62,303 nt of DNA from Bacillota bacterium. Its GTDB lineage: Bacteria > Bacillota > Clostridia > Oscillospirales > Acutalibacteraceae. Positions 15,347-23,561 of the stretch are shown piece by piece. The position numbers were made by a program, and so were the translations under genes. The notes under the pieces were generated by a model, which made no database searches, was not told where the DNA came from, and saw only the letters and a program-made list of their open reading frames with translations. The stretch lies in NCBI GenBank assembly GCA_029008595.1, contig JAQXJH010000081.1:1-62303 (forward strand), written 5' to 3'. The stretch's first letter is position 1, and each line of letters opens with the position of its first letter.

Positions 15347-17206
15347 TTGAATCCGAAACTGAAGGAGCTGCGTGCCAAAGCGATGGCGCTGCCGCTGACG
15401 CCGGGCGTCTATCTGATGAAAAATCAGGCCGGTCAGATCATTTATATCGGCAAGGCAAAAGCCCTGAAAAACCGTGTCAGCCAGTATTTCGGGTCGCCGC
15501 GCAACCATGACGCAAAGGTCCGCAAGATGGTGGAAAACGTCGACCATTTTGATTATATTCTGACAGACAGCGAATTCGAAGCGCTGGTGCTGGAATGCAG
15601 CCTGATCAAGCAGCATACGCCGAAATACAATATTCTGCTGAAGGATGACAAAGGCTATTCCTACATCCGCATCTCCCCGCCGCCGTATTCCCGGATCAGC
15701 GAGGCCAAGCAGAAGGCGGACGACGGCGCCCGCTATATCGGTCCGTTCACCAGCTCGTGGTCGGTCAAACAGTCGGTGGATGAGGCCGTCCGTGCGTTCC
15801 GGCTGCCTACCTGCAGCCGCCGCTTCCCGCAGGAGATCGGGAAACAGCGCCCCTGCCTGAATTATTTTATCAAGCAGTGCTGCGCGCCGTGCCTCGGAAA
15901 GATAACGGAAGAGGAATATGCCGAAATGATTGACGATGCGTTGGATCTTCTGCAGGGCAGCAGCGCCGAATCCATCCGGCGGCTGACGGCCCGCATGGAA
16001 GAAGCGTCCGAAGCGCTGGAATTTGAAAAAGCGGCCCGTCTGCGCGACAGGATCACCGCTATCCGACGGATGGGCGAAAGGCAGAAGGTCGTCGCAGCGC
16101 GCGTGCAGGAACAGGATGTTTTTGCGCTGGCGCAGAGCGGAGGCTCAGCATGCTTCGAGGTGTTCCGTTTTTCCGGGGGAAGACTGTATGACCGCGAAAG
16201 CTTTGTTTTCGGAGAGATCGGTGCACCGGAACGCGCCCGGGCGGATTTTTTGCAGCAGTACTATTCCCTGCGCGACAGGATCCCGCCGCAGGTCACGCTC
16301 GACGGAAAAACGGAGGACAGCGCGCTGCTGGCCGAGTGGCTTTCCCAAAAGGCCGGCAGAAAGGTTCGGATCGTTGTGCCGCAGAAAGGGGAGCAACGGC
16401 AGCTGGTGCAGATGTGTCTGAGCAACGCGGCCGAACAGATCGCGCAGCGGACCGGCGCCGGCGGCCGGGAGACTGCCGCGCTCAATGAGCTTGCGCGCCT
16501 GCTCGGTATGGAAAAGCCTCCTGTTTATATCGAAGCGTACGATATTTCCAATCTTGCCGGCAGCGAAAATGTGGCGGGGATGATCGTTTTTGAACATGGC
16601 CGCCCGCTGAAATCGGCCTACCGTAAATTCCGGATCCGCACGGTCTCAGGTCAGGACGATTACGGTTCCATGCAGGAGGTCATCGCACGCCGCTTTGCGG
16701 AATATGAAAAGGAAAAGGATACGGGGCAGGGCTTTGGCCGGATGCCGGATCTGATCCTGCTCGACGGCGGCAAGGGCCATGTGGCGGCGGTTCAGCCGCT
16801 GCTGCGGGAAATGGGCTACTCCGTGCCGGTGTTCGGTATGGTCAAGGACGACCGGCACCGCACCCGCGCCATCGCAATGGACGGCGGCGAAATTGCCATC
16901 CGTTCCAACCGTGCGGCGTTTACGCTGGTTTCCTCCATGCAGGAGGAGGTTCACCGCTTTGCGATCGGTTATCACCGGCAAAGCCGTTCCCGGTCAACCT
17001 TCGCGTCGGTTCTGGAGCAGATCCCCGGGATCGGCAAGGCGCGCGTTGCTTCTCTGCTGCGCCATTTTCAAACGCTGACTGCCGTAAAAAACGCCGCAGT
17101 GGAAGAGCTTGCCGCTGCACCGGGCATGAACCGTCCGGCAGCGGAAGCGGTCTACCGTTATTTTCATGCGCAGCCCGGGCAGGAAGAATCTGAACAGAAC
17201 GGTTGA
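15347..17206 (+). CDS. uvrC: Excinuclease ABC subunit C
   Basis: UvrC makes both incisions around bulky DNA lesions after UvrAB recognition. The protein has 619 residues. The N-terminal GIY-YIG domain shows PGVYLMKN and IIYIGKAKAL; a UVR motif lies at about residues 200-235. The RNase H-like C-terminal nuclease contains AYDISNLAG and LILLDGGKGH. A helix-hairpin-helix region with IPGIGKARVASLL closes the protein. The start is a TTG at 15347 with AAAGGGGGG 7 bp upstream; an in-frame GTG at 15311 lies inside the ptsH terminator hairpin and is unlikely. No promoter is evident between that terminator and the gene. Confidence 0.96.
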   Translation: MNPKLKELRAKAMALPLTPGVYLMKNQAGQIIYIGKAKALKNRVSQYFGSPRNHDAKVRKMVENVDHFDYILTDSEFEALVLECSLIKQHTPKYNILLKDDKGYSYIRISPPPYSRISEAKQKADDGARYIGPFTSSWSVKQSVDEAVRAFRLPTCSRRFPQEIGKQRPCLNYFIKQCCAPCLGKITEEEYAEMIDDALDLLQGSSAESIRRLTARMEEASEALEFEKAARLRDRITAIRRMGERQKVVAARVQEQDVFALAQSGGSACFEVFRFSGGRLYDRESFVFGEIGAPERARADFLQQYYSLRDRIPPQVTLDGKTEDSALLAEWLSQKAGRKVRIVVPQKGEQRQLVQMCLSNAAEQIAQRTGAGGRETAALNELARLLGMEKPPVYIEAYDISNLAGSENVAGMIVFEHGRPLKSAYRKFRIRTVSGQDDYGSMQEVIARRFAEYEKEKDTGQGFGRMPDLILLDGGKGHVAAVQPLLREMGYSVPVFGMVKDDRHRTRAIAMDGGEIAIRSNRAAFTLVSSMQEEVHRFAIGYHRQSRSRSTFASVLEQIPGIGKARVASLLRHFQTLTAVKNAAVEELAAAPGMNRPAAEAVYRYFHAQPGQEESEQNG

Positions 17207-17231
17207 CAAAATTCCTTTGGGGCATCATAAT
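17203..17231 (+). promoter_or_regulatory. Sigma-A promoter for rsmD-coaD
   Basis: TTGACA (17203-17208) and CATAAT (17226-17231) are separated by 17 bp. The -35 overlaps the stop codon of uvrC, so a downstream operon starts directly at the end of that gene. Confidence 0.8.
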
Positions 17232-17289
17232 GAAAACAGCCTGTTTTTGCTGCAGGCTGGCAAAAAAGCAGGAAGGACAGGAGAACAGG

Positions 17290-17838
17290 ATGCGAGTGAT
17301 CACGGGAAGCGCCCGCGGAATGCGGATTGAGACACTGTCGGGCGACGAAGTCCGCCCGACTACCGATAAAGTCAAGGAAGCAATGTTCAATATCATCCAG
17401 TTTCAACTGGAGGGAAGACGTGTGCTGGATCTGTTTGCAGGCTCGGGCCAGCTGGGCATCGAAGCGCTCAGCCGCGGCGCGGCGCAGGCGGTTTTTGTGG
17501 ACGTCAGCCGCCAGTCGGTCGAACGGATCAAGGAGAATCTGAACCACACAAAGCTGATGAAGAATGCCCGCGTGGTCAACAGCGATTTTGCGGCGTTTCT
17601 GCGCGGAAAAACAGAACCGTTTGATGTGGCGTTTCTGGATCCGCCGTACCGCAAAGGGCTTGTGCAGCAGGCGCTTCCGCTGGTGGCGAACGTGATGAAT
17701 CCCGGCGGGGTGATCCTTTGCGAAAGCCCGCGGGAGGAGGATCTTTCCGGTTTGGGCGGCGACTTCGTTCTCCGGAAGGAATACTGCTACGGCAAGATCA
17801 AGCTCAGCCGTTTTACGCACCGCGATCAGGCGGAATAA
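17290..17838 (+). CDS. rsmD: 16S rRNA (guanine966-N2)-methyltransferase RsmD
   Basis: RsmD methylates G966 of 16S rRNA in assembled 30S particles. The protein of 182 residues begins MRVITGSARG and contains RPTTDKVKEAMFNI, the SAM-binding DLFAGSGQLGIEALSRGA and the catalytic DPPY motif. An in-frame open stretch reaches back to 17203 but overlaps the promoter, so the ATG at 17290 with AGGAG upstream is used. coaD follows, a common pairing. Confidence 0.96.
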   Translation: MRVITGSARGMRIETLSGDEVRPTTDKVKEAMFNIIQFQLEGRRVLDLFAGSGQLGIEALSRGAAQAVFVDVSRQSVERIKENLNHTKLMKNARVVNSDFAAFLRGKTEPFDVAFLDPPYRKGLVQQALPLVANVMNPGGVILCESPREEDLSGLGGDFVLRKEYCYGKIKLSRFTHRDQAE

Positions 17839-17887
17839 TTCTGCGCAGGAAAACAGCTTCTGCAACATCAGAAAGGACGATTCATGA

Positions 17888-18379
17888 ATGGCAACGGCAG
17901 TTTGCCCGGGCAGCTTTGACCCGGTTACGCTCGGTCACGTCGATATTGTGCGGCGGGCCTCAAAAATGTTTGATCATGTGGTCGTGGCGGTGATGACCAA
18001 CCCGGAAAAGCGCCCGAGTTTTACCGCGGAAGAACGGGTGGCGCTGCTGAAAATTGCGCTGCGCGATATTCCGAATGTTGAAATCGACTGCTTCAACGGG
18101 CTGCTGGCAGATTACACGCGCGTCAAGAATGCGGCCGCGATCGTCAAGGGTCTGCGGGCAGTCAGCGATTTTGAATATGAATTCCAGATGGCTCTCACCA
18201 ACAAAAAGCTGAATCCGGACGTTGAGACGGTGTTCCTGACCACGAGCGCGGAGTATATGTATCTCAGCTCCAGCATCGTCAAACAGGTCGCTTCGTTCGG
18301 CGGCGATATTTCCGGCTTTGTGGCCAGGGAAACTCTGCAGCAGATCAAAGAACGGCTTTGCAAGGGAGGTGCTCGTTAA
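17888..18379 (+). CDS. coaD: Phosphopantetheine adenylyltransferase
   Basis: CoaD makes dephospho-CoA from 4'-phosphopantetheine and ATP, the penultimate step of coenzyme A synthesis. The protein of 163 residues begins with PGSFDPVTLGHVDIV, which includes the nucleotidyltransferase HxGH-like motif. It also has the YLSSSIVKQVASFGGDI segment typical of CoaD. Its stop overlaps the start of the next gene by one base. Confidence 0.97.
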   Translation: MATAVCPGSFDPVTLGHVDIVRRASKMFDHVVVAVMTNPEKRPSFTAEERVALLKIALRDIPNVEIDCFNGLLADYTRVKNAAAIVKGLRAVSDFEYEFQMALTNKKLNPDVETVFLTTSAEYMYLSSSIVKQVASFGGDISGFVARETLQQIKERLCKGGAR

Positions 18380-18855
18380 TGAGCGTGGAAGAAATTGTGG
18401 ATCAATTGGACGAACTGGTGGAAAGCGCGTTTTCCTTTCCGCTGAGCAACGGCAAGGTTCTGGTGGATGCCGAAAAGATCCGCCGCCTGCTGGAGGACAT
18501 CCGGCTGAACATTCCGAAGGATATCCGGCAGGCAGAACGCATCGTTGCCGACCGGACGCAGATCATTTCCGATGCGCGCAAGGAGGCCGAATCCATCGTC
18601 CGCGTGGCAGAAGAACGCGCGCGTGCCATGGTAGCAAAGGACGAGATCGTGCGCCAGGCGCAGGAAAAGGCCAACGACCTGTTGACCCAGACCAAGGCGA
18701 AATCGGTGGAGGTGCGCAAGGCGGCCAACGAATATGTGGACGATCTGATGCAAAGAGCAGACGAATCGGTTTCCGTTGCGCTTTCCGAATTGCGCAAGGC
18801 GCGGCAGAATATCAAAGCAAGCCAGCGTTTGGGCGACGGAACCAAACCGCATTGA
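18379..18855 (+). CDS. Coiled-coil protein, often annotated as ATPase/DivIVA-like
   Basis: This 158-residue protein is highly charged and almost entirely helical, with a short N-terminal region (IVDQLDELVESA) and then a long coiled coil rich in A, E, R and K. Genes like this directly follow coaD in many Clostridia and are annotated as ATPase subunit H-like or DivIVA-like. No ATP-binding motif is visible, so the name ATPase is not supported by sequence. A strong GGGAGGT site precedes the ATG at 18379, which overlaps the coaD stop. A terminator follows. The function is unknown; a structural or polar-localisation role would be speculation. Confidence 0.8.
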   Translation: MSVEEIVDQLDELVESAFSFPLSNGKVLVDAEKIRRLLEDIRLNIPKDIRQAERIVADRTQIISDARKEAESIVRVAEERARAMVAKDEIVRQAQEKANDLLTQTKAKSVEVRKAANEYVDDLMQRADESVSVALSELRKARQNIKASQRLGDGTKPH

Positions 18856-18874
18856 ATACGGATCCTACATCAGG

Positions 18875-18915
18875 CATCCGGTGCAGATCATTTGATCTGT
18901 ACCGGATGTTTTTTC
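18875..18915 (+). terminator. Rho-independent terminator
   Basis: A 16-bp stem (18875-18890 with 18893-18908, one G-T pair) with a very short loop is followed by six T. It ends the rsmD-coaD unit. Confidence 0.92.
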
Positions 18916-19108
18916 TTTGTGGGGCTGCGGAACATTTTTCCGCTGAAAAAGAAGTTTTTCGGGCGGTGGGTGGGAGAAAAGGCTCGTCCCAAAAAGTTTT
19001 TTCTCAAAACTGCGGACAAAGTGGAGAGAATTGTGAAAGATGCTGCGCGAAAACGGGATTCTGCCGCGATTTTTTTGGAGTTATCTCAATCGATTTCTAA
19101 AAAAACAG
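18916..19108 (+). other. Gene-free stretch before the division cluster
   Basis: Between the terminator and the mraZ promoter are about 190 bases in which I see no convincing gene or RNA. A 78-codon open frame (18892-19128) lacks a ribosome binding site and begins inside the terminator, so I leave it out. The sequence becomes AT-rich towards the promoter. Confidence 0.5.
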
Positions 19109-19137
19109 TTGCTTTTTCTTTTTGCTGAGGGTATAAT
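19109..19137 (+). promoter_or_regulatory. Promoter of the division/cell wall cluster
   Basis: TTGCTT (19109-19114) and TATAAT (19132-19137) are separated by 17 bp. It lies about 80 bp before mraZ and directly upstream of the repeats expected for MraZ autoregulation. Confidence 0.75.
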
Positions 19138-19146
19138 TATGAATAC

Positions 19147-19165
19147 AAAGTGGTGAAAGGTGGTG
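19147..19165 (+). promoter_or_regulatory. Putative MraZ-binding repeats
   Basis: Two adjacent direct repeats, AAAGTGGTG (19147-19155) and AAAGGTGGTG (19156-19165), lie immediately downstream of the -10. MraZ proteins bind short GTGG/TGGG-type direct repeats in their own promoter region. Position and sequence fit autoregulation by MraZ. This is inference from the known family. Confidence 0.6.
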
Positions 19166-19218
19166 GCATAAGGGGATTTGAAGTGATTTCTTCCTCCTTT
19201 ATGCCAGGGAACGGAATT

Positions 19219-19638
19219 ATGTTGTTGGGCGAATTTCAACATAATATCGACGCAAAAGGACGCGTCATCGTTCCCGCTAAGTTCCGCGAGGAGCTTGGCG
19301 ACTGCTTCTATGTCACCAAAGGGCTTGGCGGCTGTCTCTGGGCCTTTTCTCAGAAGGAATGGGATCTCATCCTCAAAAAGTTTGAGGAAATGCCTTTGGT
19401 GGAAAGCCGGGATATTTCCCATTTCTTTTTCTCGGGAGCAACAGACGCCATACCGGATCCGCAGGGAAGAATCCTGATCCCGACCAAACTGCGCAGGCAT
19501 GCGCGGCTGGAAAAGGAGGTCACATTCCTCGGAGTCAACAACCGGATGGAGATCTGGGATTCGGCAGCCTGGAACAAGGCGAGCGAAGCGTTTGACGAAG
19601 CTGCTCTGGAGCTTCAGATGACCAAACTGGGGCTGTAA
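19219..19638 (+). CDS. mraZ: Transcriptional regulator MraZ
   Basis: MraZ is an AbrB-fold DNA-binding protein that controls the division and cell wall cluster, usually negatively. The protein has 139 residues. It begins MLLGEFQHNIDAKGRVIVPA and repeats the fold in the second half (DAIPDPQGRILIPTKLRR). The ATG at 19219 matches the family start; the frame is open farther upstream but runs through the repeats. It is the first gene of the cluster and is followed by rsmH. Confidence 0.95.
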   Translation: MLLGEFQHNIDAKGRVIVPAKFREELGDCFYVTKGLGGCLWAFSQKEWDLILKKFEEMPLVESRDISHFFFSGATDAIPDPQGRILIPTKLRRHARLEKEVTFLGVNNRMEIWDSAAWNKASEAFDEAALELQMTKLGL

Positions 19639-19684
19639 CCCGTTTTCCTCTGCGTTCACGTTTCGGAAGGGATGGTCTGCGATC

Positions 19685-20623
19685 ATGGAATTTTCACATA
19701 AGCCCGTCCTGTTCCGGGAAGCGATCGAAGGGCTTGCCGTCCGTCCGGCCGGCATTTATCTGGACGGTACGGCAGGCGGAGGCGGTCATTCGCGTGCGGT
19801 CGCGGAGCGCCTGACAACCGGAAGACTGATCGCTGTCGATCAGGATCCGGATGCGATCGCAGTTCTGCAGGAACGCCTGGGTAGCTTTCCTTGTGTCACC
19901 ATTGTGCAGAATAATTTTTCCAATATGACAGAGATCGCAGCACAGCTGCAGATCGATCATCTGGACGGTGTTCTGCTGGATATCGGGGTATCCTCCCGCC
20001 AGCTTGACACGCCGGAACGCGGTTTTTCCTTTCATGCGGATGCACCGTTGGATATGCGGATGAGTCAGAGCGGCCCGACTGCCGCCGATCTGGTCAATAC
20101 GCTGCCGTGGCAGTCGCTGGCCGAAATTTTCAGCCGCTACGGCGAAGAAAAATTTTCCCGCAGTATTGCGCAGGCCATTGCCGCCGCCCGCCAGACCGCT
20201 CCGATCCTTACGACGGAGCAGCTGACAGAGGTAATCCGCTCGGCGATCCCCGCCAAGGCCCGCCGCGAAGGAGGCCATCCTTCGCGCAGGGTGTTTCAGG
20301 CGCTGCGGATTGCTGTCAACGGCGAGCTGGACGCGCTTTCCCGCGGATTGGACAGCGCCTTTGAATTGCTTGCCCCGGGCGGCAGATTGGCGGTCATCAC
20401 CTTCCATTCGCTGGAAGACCGGATCGTCAAGCAGCGCATGGCAAAATGGTGCGAAGGCTGTACCTGCCCGCCGGATTTTCCGGTATGCGTCTGCGGAAAA
20501 AAGCCACAGGCGGTGCTCGTCAACCGCAAGCCGATCGAGGCTTCGCCGCAGGAGCTGGAAGAGAATCCACGCAGCCGCAGCGCAAAGCTTCGCGTCTGTG
20601 AGAAGCTTGCGCAGGATCATTGA
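19685..20623 (+). CDS. rsmH: 16S rRNA (cytosine1402-N4)-methyltransferase RsmH
   Basis: RsmH (MraW) methylates the N4 of C1402 in 16S rRNA. The protein of 312 residues begins FSHKPVLFREAIEGL and has the SAM motif YLDGTAGGGGHSRAV. It also contains GVLLDIGVSSRQLD and ends with SRSAKLRVCEKL, all diagnostic. It follows mraZ by 46 bp, in the usual order. Confidence 0.97.
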   Translation: MEFSHKPVLFREAIEGLAVRPAGIYLDGTAGGGGHSRAVAERLTTGRLIAVDQDPDAIAVLQERLGSFPCVTIVQNNFSNMTEIAAQLQIDHLDGVLLDIGVSSRQLDTPERGFSFHADAPLDMRMSQSGPTAADLVNTLPWQSLAEIFSRYGEEKFSRSIAQAIAAARQTAPILTTEQLTEVIRSAIPAKARREGGHPSRRVFQALRIAVNGELDALSRGLDSAFELLAPGGRLAVITFHSLEDRIVKQRMAKWCEGCTCPPDFPVCVCGKKPQAVLVNRKPIEASPQELEENPRSRSAKLRVCEKLAQDH

Positions 20624-20665
20624 TCCATCATAACGGATGTTAAAATTTGCAGAGAGGTGAAAACC

Positions 20666-21154
20666 GTGAACATGAACGGAAATGCAGCATATGATTTCGA
20701 TCGTTTTGCCGCAAAGGAAACACGCCGGCCGGAAAAGGAGCAGGCGAAGATCATTAAACTGCCGCAAAAGAACGCGCAGGCGCGCCCGAAGCTGACGTTC
20801 GGTCACCTGCTGCGGGGAATCGCAGCGTTCGCGGTCTGCTTTGCCCTGATGGGTTCGCTGATCTACAGCCAGCTGCAGCTCAATGAACTGAACACCTCGC
20901 TGCAGAAGGTGAATAAACAGCTTTCCAATGCAAAAAGCGAATATGTGCAGCTTCAGATGGCTGCAGAAGCAAGGGTTTCCCTGGAATCTGCCGAAGAATA
21001 TGCGGCCGGTGTGCTGGGCATGCAGAAGCTGACCCCCGACCAGATCGAATATATCCGGATCAACGAAGGCGATCGGGTGGAGGTTTCCGGGCAGTCCTCC
21101 TCAGCGTCCGTCTGGCAGAAAATTGCGGACTGGTTTGCCGGGATTTTCTCCTGA
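20666..21154 (+). CDS. ftsL: FtsL-like septum protein
   Basis: This bitopic membrane protein has about 162 residues. A cytoplasmic basic N-terminal part of about 45 residues is followed by one hydrophobic segment (GIAAFAVCFALMGSLIYS). A leucine-zipper-like coiled coil comes next, then a conserved end segment with LGMQKLTPDQIEYI. FtsL links DivIB/DivIC to the septal PBP and FtsW. The start is uncertain: the GTG at 20666 or the ATG at 20672 fits the AGAGAGGTG site best. The call rests on size, topology and place between rsmH and the PBP. Confidence 0.85.
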   Translation: MNMNGNAAYDFDRFAAKETRRPEKEQAKIIKLPQKNAQARPKLTFGHLLRGIAAFAVCFALMGSLIYSQLQLNELNTSLQKVNKQLSNAKSEYVQLQMAAEARVSLESAEEYAAGVLGMQKLTPDQIEYIRINEGDRVEVSGQSSSASVWQKIADWFAGIFS

Positions 21155-21292
21155 AAGGCATAGCGGCGCGTCTGAAGGAATATGAATGGGTTGCAGGCGT
21201 AATAAAAGCTTTACGGGGAGGAGTTAAGAGCAAATCTTGGCTCCTTCTGTTTGTTTTACCCGGATCGGGTGCGGAAAGGAAAGGTGAGCGGT

Positions 21293-23539
21293 ATGGCGGA
21301 AGGAGCGCCGGTACGGATGCGCAGGCGATGCCTGATCGCAGTTCTGTTGGTGATCGTTATCGGTTTCGGCGGCGTTTCCGTTCAATTGGGCCGCCTGCAG
21401 CTGGTAAAAGGTGAAGAACTGCAGCAGCAGGCGATCAATCAGCAGATGCGCGACACAACGATTAATGCGACCCGCGGCACGATCTACGATTCCAATATGG
21501 AGGTCATGGCGCAGAGCGCAACGGTGTGGAATGTTTTTATCTCGCCGGCGTCGCTGGTGGTCAAAGGCAGCGAAACCGCGACTGAGAAAAAGAGAGCGCT
21601 GGTTGCAGACGGACTTGCCGAAATTCTCGGGGTGGACCGCGATGAGATCTATCAGAAAACCCTGAAATCAAGCAGCTATCAGGTATATATCAAAAAGAAA
21701 GTGGAAGCGGATATCCGGACGCAGATTCTGGAATTCAAAAAAAACAATTCCTCCGTTGCGGGTGCCATCGGTCTGGAGGAGGATACCAAGCGGTACTATC
21801 CCAATGCGGAGCTGGCGGCCTCGGTTCTTGGCTTTACCGGAACCGACGGGCAGGGCCTTGCCGGGGTGGAAGCGTACTATGATTCTTACCTGCAGGGGGT
21901 TTCCGGGCGCGTTATGACGATCAAAAACGCCAACGGAACCGATATGGATTTTGAATACGAACAGCGGGTGGATGCACAGGACGGCGACAGCATCGTTCTT
22001 GCCATCGATAAAAACATTCAGAGTTATCTGGAAAAATATCTGGATCAGGCGATCCGGGATAACGCGGTGGGCAACCGGATCGTCGGGATCGTGATGAATG
22101 TGAACACCTTTGAAGTGCTTGCAATGGCAACGCGCAATGCGTTCGATCCCAACGATCCGTTCACGATAGCGGATGAAGAAAAGGCGGCAGAGATCGCCGC
22201 GCTGCCGGAGGACGAACGGGCTGCTGCCATCAGTGCGGCTCAATCGCTGCAGTGGCGCAATAAAGCGATCTCGGATCCTTATGAACCGGGTTCGGTCTTT
22301 AAAACGTTTACCGCATCTGCCGCGCTGGACGAAGGCGTCGTCAGTCTGACCTCCTCCTTTACCTGTACCGGAAACACCAGGCTGGGCGGCGTTCGCTACC
22401 AGTGCAACAACGGTCATGTTCACGGAACGCAGAATATTGTTCAGGCAATGGAAAATTCCTGCAATCTGGCCTTTATGCAGATCGGTCAGGCGCTGGGGAT
22501 CCCGGCGTTTACCCGTTATTATGAGTCGTTCGGCTTTACAGCCAAAACCGGGATCGATCTTCCCGGCGAGGCGGCGCCGGTCGCCGGTGTCCATTATCAT
22601 GTGCCGTCCGCCATGGGCATCACCGAGCTGGCAAGCTCATCGTTCGGCCAAAGCCGGAAAATGACGCCGATCCAGATGATCACGGCCATGTGTGCGGTCG
22701 TGAACGGCGGTTATCTGGGGACGCCGCATGTGGTGAAACAGATCCTCAGCGCCGACGGCAACATTGTGGAAACCAAAGACGCAGGAATCAAGCGTCAGGT
22801 CATTTCGGAAGAAACTTCCGCAACGATGCGCGCCGCGCTGGAAATGGTCGTCAAGGAAGGCGGAGGAAAGAACGCCGCGGTGGACGGTTACCGTGTCGGC
22901 GGCAAAACCGGTACAGCCGAAAAGCTGGACACCGAGGATAAATCGGCGCGAATCGCGTCCTTCTGCGGTTTTGCGCCGGTGGATGATCCCGAGGTCGCCT
23001 GCATCATCGTGGTGGATGAACCGCGCGGCAGCACCATATACGGCAGCACCGTTGCAGCGCCGATCTTCAAATCCGTCATGACCGATGTTCTTCCGTACCT
23101 GGGGATTGAAAAAACAGAGGATACCGAAGGAGCAGAGGCAGCCAGTCAGACTGCCGTTCCGAACGTGATCGGTCAGCCGGCCGCAGAAGCGCAGTCGGCC
23201 GTCCGGGCGGCAGGGCTTACAGTCCGCGTGCTCGGGGAGGGCGAAAATGTTGTCGCGCAGCTTCCGGATCCCGAAACCAGGCTTGCCGCAGGGGGAACCG
23301 TGGTGCTTTACACCGATGAAGACAGCAGAAACGAGCTTGCCGTTGTTCCGAATTTTGCCGGCATGACGGCAGAACAGGCCAATAGGGCAGCGTCGGAACA
23401 TAACCTGAACCTGCGGCTTACAGGCGACGCCTCCAAAGCCAACGCCATTGTAACCGGGCAATCCATCCAGGAGCAGTCACAGGTCAGCCAGGGTACGATC
23501 ATAACGCTCAAATTTGCGGCAGCCGATCAAAATGAATAG
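21293..23539 (+). CDS. Class B penicillin-binding protein (FtsI/SpoVD-like) with PASTA domains
   Basis: This transpeptidase cross-links peptidoglycan, at the septum or in the spore cortex. The protein has about 748 residues. A single N-terminal membrane anchor comes first, then the PBP dimerisation domain beginning near RGTIYDSN. The transpeptidase domain carries the active-site SxxK as GSVFK at about residue 333, SCN (SxN) as ENSCN, and GGKTGTAEK. Two PASTA domains close the chain, at about residues 620-680 and 684-748. PASTA domains at this cluster position are seen in SpoVD and in vegetative PBP2x/Pbp2B; only one such gene is here, so it may serve division. The ATG at 21293 follows AAAGGTG. 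Confidence 0.93.
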   Translation: MAEGAPVRMRRRCLIAVLLVIVIGFGGVSVQLGRLQLVKGEELQQQAINQQMRDTTINATRGTIYDSNMEVMAQSATVWNVFISPASLVVKGSETATEKKRALVADGLAEILGVDRDEIYQKTLKSSSYQVYIKKKVEADIRTQILEFKKNNSSVAGAIGLEEDTKRYYPNAELAASVLGFTGTDGQGLAGVEAYYDSYLQGVSGRVMTIKNANGTDMDFEYEQRVDAQDGDSIVLAIDKNIQSYLEKYLDQAIRDNAVGNRIVGIVMNVNTFEVLAMATRNAFDPNDPFTIADEEKAAEIAALPEDERAAAISAAQSLQWRNKAISDPYEPGSVFKTFTASAALDEGVVSLTSSFTCTGNTRLGGVRYQCNNGHVHGTQNIVQAMENSCNLAFMQIGQALGIPAFTRYYESFGFTAKTGIDLPGEAAPVAGVHYHVPSAMGITELASSSFGQSRKMTPIQMITAMCAVVNGGYLGTPHVVKQILSADGNIVETKDAGIKRQVISEETSATMRAALEMVVKEGGGKNAAVDGYRVGGKTGTAEKLDTEDKSARIASFCGFAPVDDPEVACIIVVDEPRGSTIYGSTVAAPIFKSVMTDVLPYLGIEKTEDTEGAEAASQTAVPNVIGQPAAEAQSAVRAAGLTVRVLGEGENVVAQLPDPETRLAAGGTVVLYTDEDSRNELAVVPNFAGMTAEQANRAASEHNLNLRLTGDASKANAIVTGQSIQEQSQVSQGTIITLKFAAADQNE

Positions 23540-23561
23540 AGAAAGGATCTGATGCAGCCCG

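Noticed and set aside
18892..19128. 78-codon open frame before mraZ
   Set aside because: It starts inside a terminator, has no ribosome binding site and overlaps the mraZ promoter.
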